Shown in pieces: positions 61,412 through 64,000 of a DNA stretch of 64,000 bases; position 1 is the first letter of the stretch; each line of letters opens with the position of its first letter. The DNA lies in NCBI GenBank assembly GCA_000955795.1, contig JYOB01000002.1:62001-126000 (forward strand), read 5' to 3'. A program made the translations under genes and the position numbers. This DNA comes from Burkholderiaceae bacterium 26 (GTDB lineage Bacteria; Pseudomonadota; Gammaproteobacteria; Burkholderiales; Burkholderiaceae). Under the pieces are notes generated by a model. That model searched no databases and had not been told where the DNA came from. It was given only the letters and a program-made list of their open reading frames with translations.

Positions 61412-62374
61412 ATGACCGAAATCCGCGAACCGATGCGCTTGCCGTCACTTGGCGCGCTGCGGGTGTTCGAGGCGGCGGCCCGCTATGAGAGTTTTTCGCG
61501 TGCGGCGACGGAGCTGTTCGTTACGCACGGCGCCGTCAGCCATCAGATGCGCACCCTGGAGGATGAGCTGGGCGTGCCGCTGTTCGAGCGGCGCGGCAAG
61601 CGCGTCATGCTCACCCACGCGGGCCGTGCATACGCCGATCGCGTGCGCGAGGCGCTCGACCAGATCGCCCAGGCCACGCACCAGCTGCGCGCCGGCAACC
61701 GCGACAACCGCCTGGCCATCAGCACGATGCCGTCGTTTGCCGCGCGTTGGCTGACGCCGCACATCGGCACCTTCATCGAGCGCCATCCCGAGTTGGAAGT
61801 GGAGCTGTTCTCCAGCCCCGCGCTGGTCGACTTCGCGCGCGAAGAGGTGGACGTGGCATTGCGCATGGGTTCGGGCAACTATCCGGGCCTGTACGTGGAA
61901 AAGCTGCTCGACGATGTGTTCTTCCCGATCTGCAGCCCCGCGTTCAACGGCGGACGGTTGCCACGCACGCTGGCCGAGATGGCGAGCATGACCTTGCTGC
62001 GCAGCGAGGGTGAGGCATGGAAGCCGTGGTTCGATGCGGCCGGCCTTGAGGGGTTTGTCGAGCCACGCGGCGGGCTGATGTTCCAGGATTCGTCGTTGCT
62101 ATTGCAGGCCGCGGCAGCGGGGCAGGGTATTGCGCTGATCCGCCCGACGTTGGCCTTCAATGACCTGCTGACCGGTCGCGTGGTGCGCCTGTTCGAGACG
62201 ACGATCCCATGCCCATGGAACTATTACTTCGTGTGCCCGCACAGCGCGCTGCAGACGCCGAAGATGCAGGCGTTCCGCACGTGGCTGCTGCCGGAGATTG
62301 CGGCGTTCAAGCTCAAGCTGGCGGGGCTGATGAACGACAACGCGGTGTGCCTGGGGCACGTCTCGAAGGGCTGA
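61412..62374 (+). CDS. LysR-family regulator, GcvA-like
   Basis: A 320-aa LysR transcription factor. N-terminal winged helix: LPSLGALRVFEAAARYESFS, AATELFVTHGAVSHQMRTLE, FERRGKRVMLTHAGRAYADRV; effector domain thereafter (RLAISTMPSFAARWLTPHIG, DVALRMGSGNYPGLY). The profile is that of GcvA-type regulators. ATG at 61412 has CGGAGGGA upstream. Divergent from DUF2917. Function not known beyond likely control of its neighbour. Confidence 0.92.
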   Translation: MTEIREPMRLPSLGALRVFEAAARYESFSRAATELFVTHGAVSHQMRTLEDELGVPLFERRGKRVMLTHAGRAYADRVREALDQIAQATHQLRAGNRDNRLAISTMPSFAARWLTPHIGTFIERHPELEVELFSSPALVDFAREEVDVALRMGSGNYPGLYVEKLLDDVFFPICSPAFNGGRLPRTLAEMASMTLLRSEGEAWKPWFDAAGLEGFVEPRGGLMFQDSSLLLQAAAAGQGIALIRPTLAFNDLLTGRVVRLFETTIPCPWNYYFVCPHSALQTPKMQAFRTWLLPEIAAFKLKLAGLMNDNAVCLGHVSKG

Positions 62375-62402
62375 GCCCGGCCATCGAAAAAAACGCGCTG
62401 AC

Positions 62403-62440
62403 AAAGCAAACGCCCCGGCATGACCGGGGCGTTTTGCTTT
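62403..62440. terminator. Bidirectional terminator between LysR and YbeD genes
   Basis: AAAGCAAACGCCCCGG (62403-62418) pairs with CCGGGGCG...TTTGCTTT (62424-62440) with one bulge and a five-base loop. It stops both convergent transcripts. Confidence 0.88.
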
Positions 62441-62463
62441 CTGCTTGGTGGCGAAGAGGTGCG

Positions 62464-62763
62464 TTACAGCACGATCTTCACCATCGGGTGGCTTGTCAGC
62501 GCCTGGTACAGCGCGTCGAGCTGTTCGCGGCTCGTCGCACGCACGATCACCGTCAGGCCCAGGTAGTTGCCGCTGGAAGACGGGCGTTTTTCCAGGCGCC
62601 CCTCGTGGAACTCCGGGTCGTGCAGACGAACCACCTCGACAATGGTCGCGGCAAAATCGTCATGCATCGGCCCCATCACCTTGATGGGGAAATCGCTCGG
62701 GTATTCGATGAGCGACTGTTCGGGCGGAATGTGGCCCGGCGGGGGAGTGTGAGAGGAGGTCAT
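62464..62763 (-). CDS. ybeD: YbeD (DUF493) protein
   Basis: A 99-aa cytoplasmic protein of the YbeD/DUF493 family with a ferredoxin-like (ACT-like) fold: SLIEYPSDFPIKVMGPMHDDFAATIVEVV, YLGLTVIVRATSREQLDALYQAL and VKIVL. It follows dacA by 20 bases, as in E. coli where dacA-ybeD-lipB are adjacent. Its function is unknown, possibly related to lipoylation. Confidence 0.9.
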   Translation of the reverse strand: MTSSHTPPPGHIPPEQSLIEYPSDFPIKVMGPMHDDFAATIVEVVRLHDPEFHEGRLEKRPSSSGNYLGLTVIVRATSREQLDALYQALTSHPMVKIVL

Positions 62764-62783
62764 GTCGAAGTAAATGAGGGCGA

Positions 62784-63986
62784 TTACTTCTTTTTAAACC
62801 ACAGCTTGACCGCGTCGATCGTGCGGCCGACGAAGCCGGCTTCCGGCACCGCTTCGAGCGCCACCACCGGGAACTCCGACACTACGGTCGAGCCGTCCAT
62901 CACCTTGACCGTGCCCAGTTGCTGGCCTTGCGCGATCGGGGCGATCAGCGGGTCCTTGCGCTCGAGCACAGGCTTCAGGCGCGCACCTGCGCCCTTGGGC
63001 ACCGTGATCCACTTGTCTTCCGACACGCCCAGTTTCACGTTTTTGGCCTGGCCCTTGTACACGTCGGGCGTCTGCAGCGCTTCCTTGGCCTTGTACAGGC
63101 GCACCGTATCAAAGAACTGATAGCCGTAGTTCAGGACTTTCAGGCTCTCCTGTGTGCGGATAGCGTCGCTCTTGGTGCCGACGATGACCGACAGCAGGCG
63201 ACGATTCGCGCCCGGCACGTCCGGCAGCGGGCGGTTGGCCGAGGTGACGAGGCAGTAGCCGGCCGACTTGGTGTGGCCGGTCTTGCCGCCATCGACCGTC
63301 GGGTCGAGCCACAGCAGGCGGTTCCGGTTGGACTGCTTGATGTTGTTATAGGTGAAATCCTTCTGCGAATAGAACTTGTAGTCCTGCGGGAAATCCTTGA
63401 TCAGCGCCGAAGTCAGGATCGAAAGATCACGTGCGGTGGAGTAGTGATTCGGATCGGGCAGGCCCGCGGCGTTCGCGAAATGCGTGTTCTTCATGCCCAG
63501 ACGCTCGGCTTCGCGGTTCATCAGCATCACGAAGTTGGTCTCGGTGCCGCCCACGGCCTCGGCCAGCACCAGGGCTGCATCGTTGCCCGACTGGATGATC
63601 AGACCTTGCGTCAGCTCTCGCACAGAAACAGGCTTGCCGGCCTGCAGGAACATGCGCGATTCGTCGGTCTTGACCGAGCGCACGGTCTCGGTGGGCGTGA
63701 TCATCTGGTCGTACTTGAGCTTGCCGTCGCGCACGGCTTCGAAGACCAGATAGGCCGTCATCAGCTTGGTGAGCGAGGCGGGCTCGATGCGTTCGTCCAT
63801 GTTCGCGCCGCCGAGCACCTGGCCGCTGGTCACGTCAGTCAGCATCCACGAGCGGGCCGCGACCTGCGGGGCAGGTACCGGTTGCGCCATGGCGGGCAGC
63901 GCGGTGACCAGCACGGCGGCTGCTACAGCGGTTGCGGCGGCGGAATGGAGGGCGAGGGGCGTGAAATGGGCGAAGCGGGTCTGCAT
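62784..63986 (-). CDS. dacA: D-alanyl-D-alanine carboxypeptidase (penicillin-binding protein 5/6 type)
   Basis: A 400-aa periplasmic serine peptidase that trims the terminal D-Ala of peptidoglycan stem peptides. Signal peptide about 1-35, catalytic tetrad SLTK (in EPASLTKLMTAYLVFE), SGN in IIQSGNDAALVLAEA, and KTG in VDGGKTGHTKSAGYC. A C-terminal PBP5 domain and amphipathic tail (VKLWFKKK) anchor it to the inner membrane. The start at 63984-63986 is near the window edge but complete. It heads the dacA-ybeD transcript. Confidence 0.96.
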   Translation of the reverse strand: MQTRFAHFTPLALHSAAATAVAAAVLVTALPAMAQPVPAPQVAARSWMLTDVTSGQVLGGANMDERIEPASLTKLMTAYLVFEAVRDGKLKYDQMITPTETVRSVKTDESRMFLQAGKPVSVRELTQGLIIQSGNDAALVLAEAVGGTETNFVMLMNREAERLGMKNTHFANAAGLPDPNHYSTARDLSILTSALIKDFPQDYKFYSQKDFTYNNIKQSNRNRLLWLDPTVDGGKTGHTKSAGYCLVTSANRPLPDVPGANRRLLSVIVGTKSDAIRTQESLKVLNYGYQFFDTVRLYKAKEALQTPDVYKGQAKNVKLGVSEDKWITVPKGAGARLKPVLERKDPLIAPIAQGQQLGTVKVMDGSTVVSEFPVVALEAVPEAGFVGRTIDAVKLWFKKK

Positions 63987-64000
63987 GTCGGGTCCTGCGG

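Noticed and set aside
1-64000. tRNA, rRNA, CRISPR arrays, IS elements or prophage genes
   Set aside because: None recognised by eye: no direct-repeat/spacer array, no transposase or integrase motif, no cloverleaf-like sequences. A tRNA scan would settle the tRNA point.

Overview
The window reads as ordinary chromosome of a high-GC betaproteobacterium of the family Burkholderiaceae, most probably a Ralstonia of the pickettii type. This rests on gene content and synteny: a PhaM-type polyhydroxybutyrate granule protein, a LiuR-controlled isovaleryl-CoA dehydrogenase, a two-gene split metH, DUF1840, DUF3567 and DUF883 small proteins, and the dacA/ybeD/lipB/lipA neighbourhood. No rRNA, tRNA, CRISPR array, IS element or prophage was recognised. 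The species assignment is inference.

Layout. 1-5.6 kb: the N-terminus of a thiolase, a repeat-rich gap of two large related hairpins (about 480-890), carbonic anhydrase, aceK, isovaleryl-CoA dehydrogenase and liuR. A perfect 24-bp palindrome overlaps a good promoter in front of ivd, and a second copy precedes a metallo-beta-lactamase-fold gene. 5.7-12.9 kb: that MBL gene, an ABM-domain protein, a BtuF-like binding protein with an SDR, dsbA, a SPOR-domain protein, argS and DUF1840. 13-18.2 kb: a stress-flavoured island with a ferritin-like protein, DUF883 and DUF1328 membrane proteins, a CHASE3 NarX-type histidine kinase, an entericidin-like lipoprotein, a receiver-only regulator, a NarL-type regulator and a secreted Ala/Lys-rich protein. 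18.5-23.5 kb: cobalamin-dependent methionine synthase split into two genes with a VOC gene between them, then a rhodanese and DUF3567. 23.9-31.9 kb: an unassigned catabolic region (alpha/beta hydrolase, DUF3108, two IclR regulators, FAH-family hydrolase, luciferase-like monooxygenase, LivK-like binding protein, enoyl-CoA hydratase-like protein).

32-45 kb: phaM, a patatin phospholipase, a glutathione peroxidase, a diiron ferritin-like protein, an ADP-heptose synthase domain protein, a second SPOR protein, coaX and birA (overlapping), then a four-gene MCE/Mla-type lipid transporter operon and a VanZ-like protein. 44.3-47.5 kb: a two-gene siderophore unit (MFS exporter plus NIS synthetase) with a Fur box upstream; it resembles legiobactin/rhizoferrin loci. 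48-58 kb: a phosphatidylcholine/choline region. A Tat-exported phospholipase C is followed by a translationally coupled cassette (DMT permease, 100-aa winged-helix-like protein, 36-aa membrane protein), an XRE-plus-three-PAS regulator without an output domain, then betB, betA, a TorF-type outer-membrane protein and a small membrane protein. No betI is present. 58.4-64 kb: a secreted protein built from 11-residue DPYTQGA repeats, then lipA and lipB, DUF2917 divergent from a LysR regulator, ybeD and dacA.

How it fits together: secreted phospholipase C can release phosphocholine from phosphatidylcholine, and once choline is available BetA and BetB oxidise it to glycine betaine. The permease cassette and the PAS regulator lie between these steps and are the best candidates here for a poorly described system. 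Coordinates of domains come from manual reading; no database search was run.
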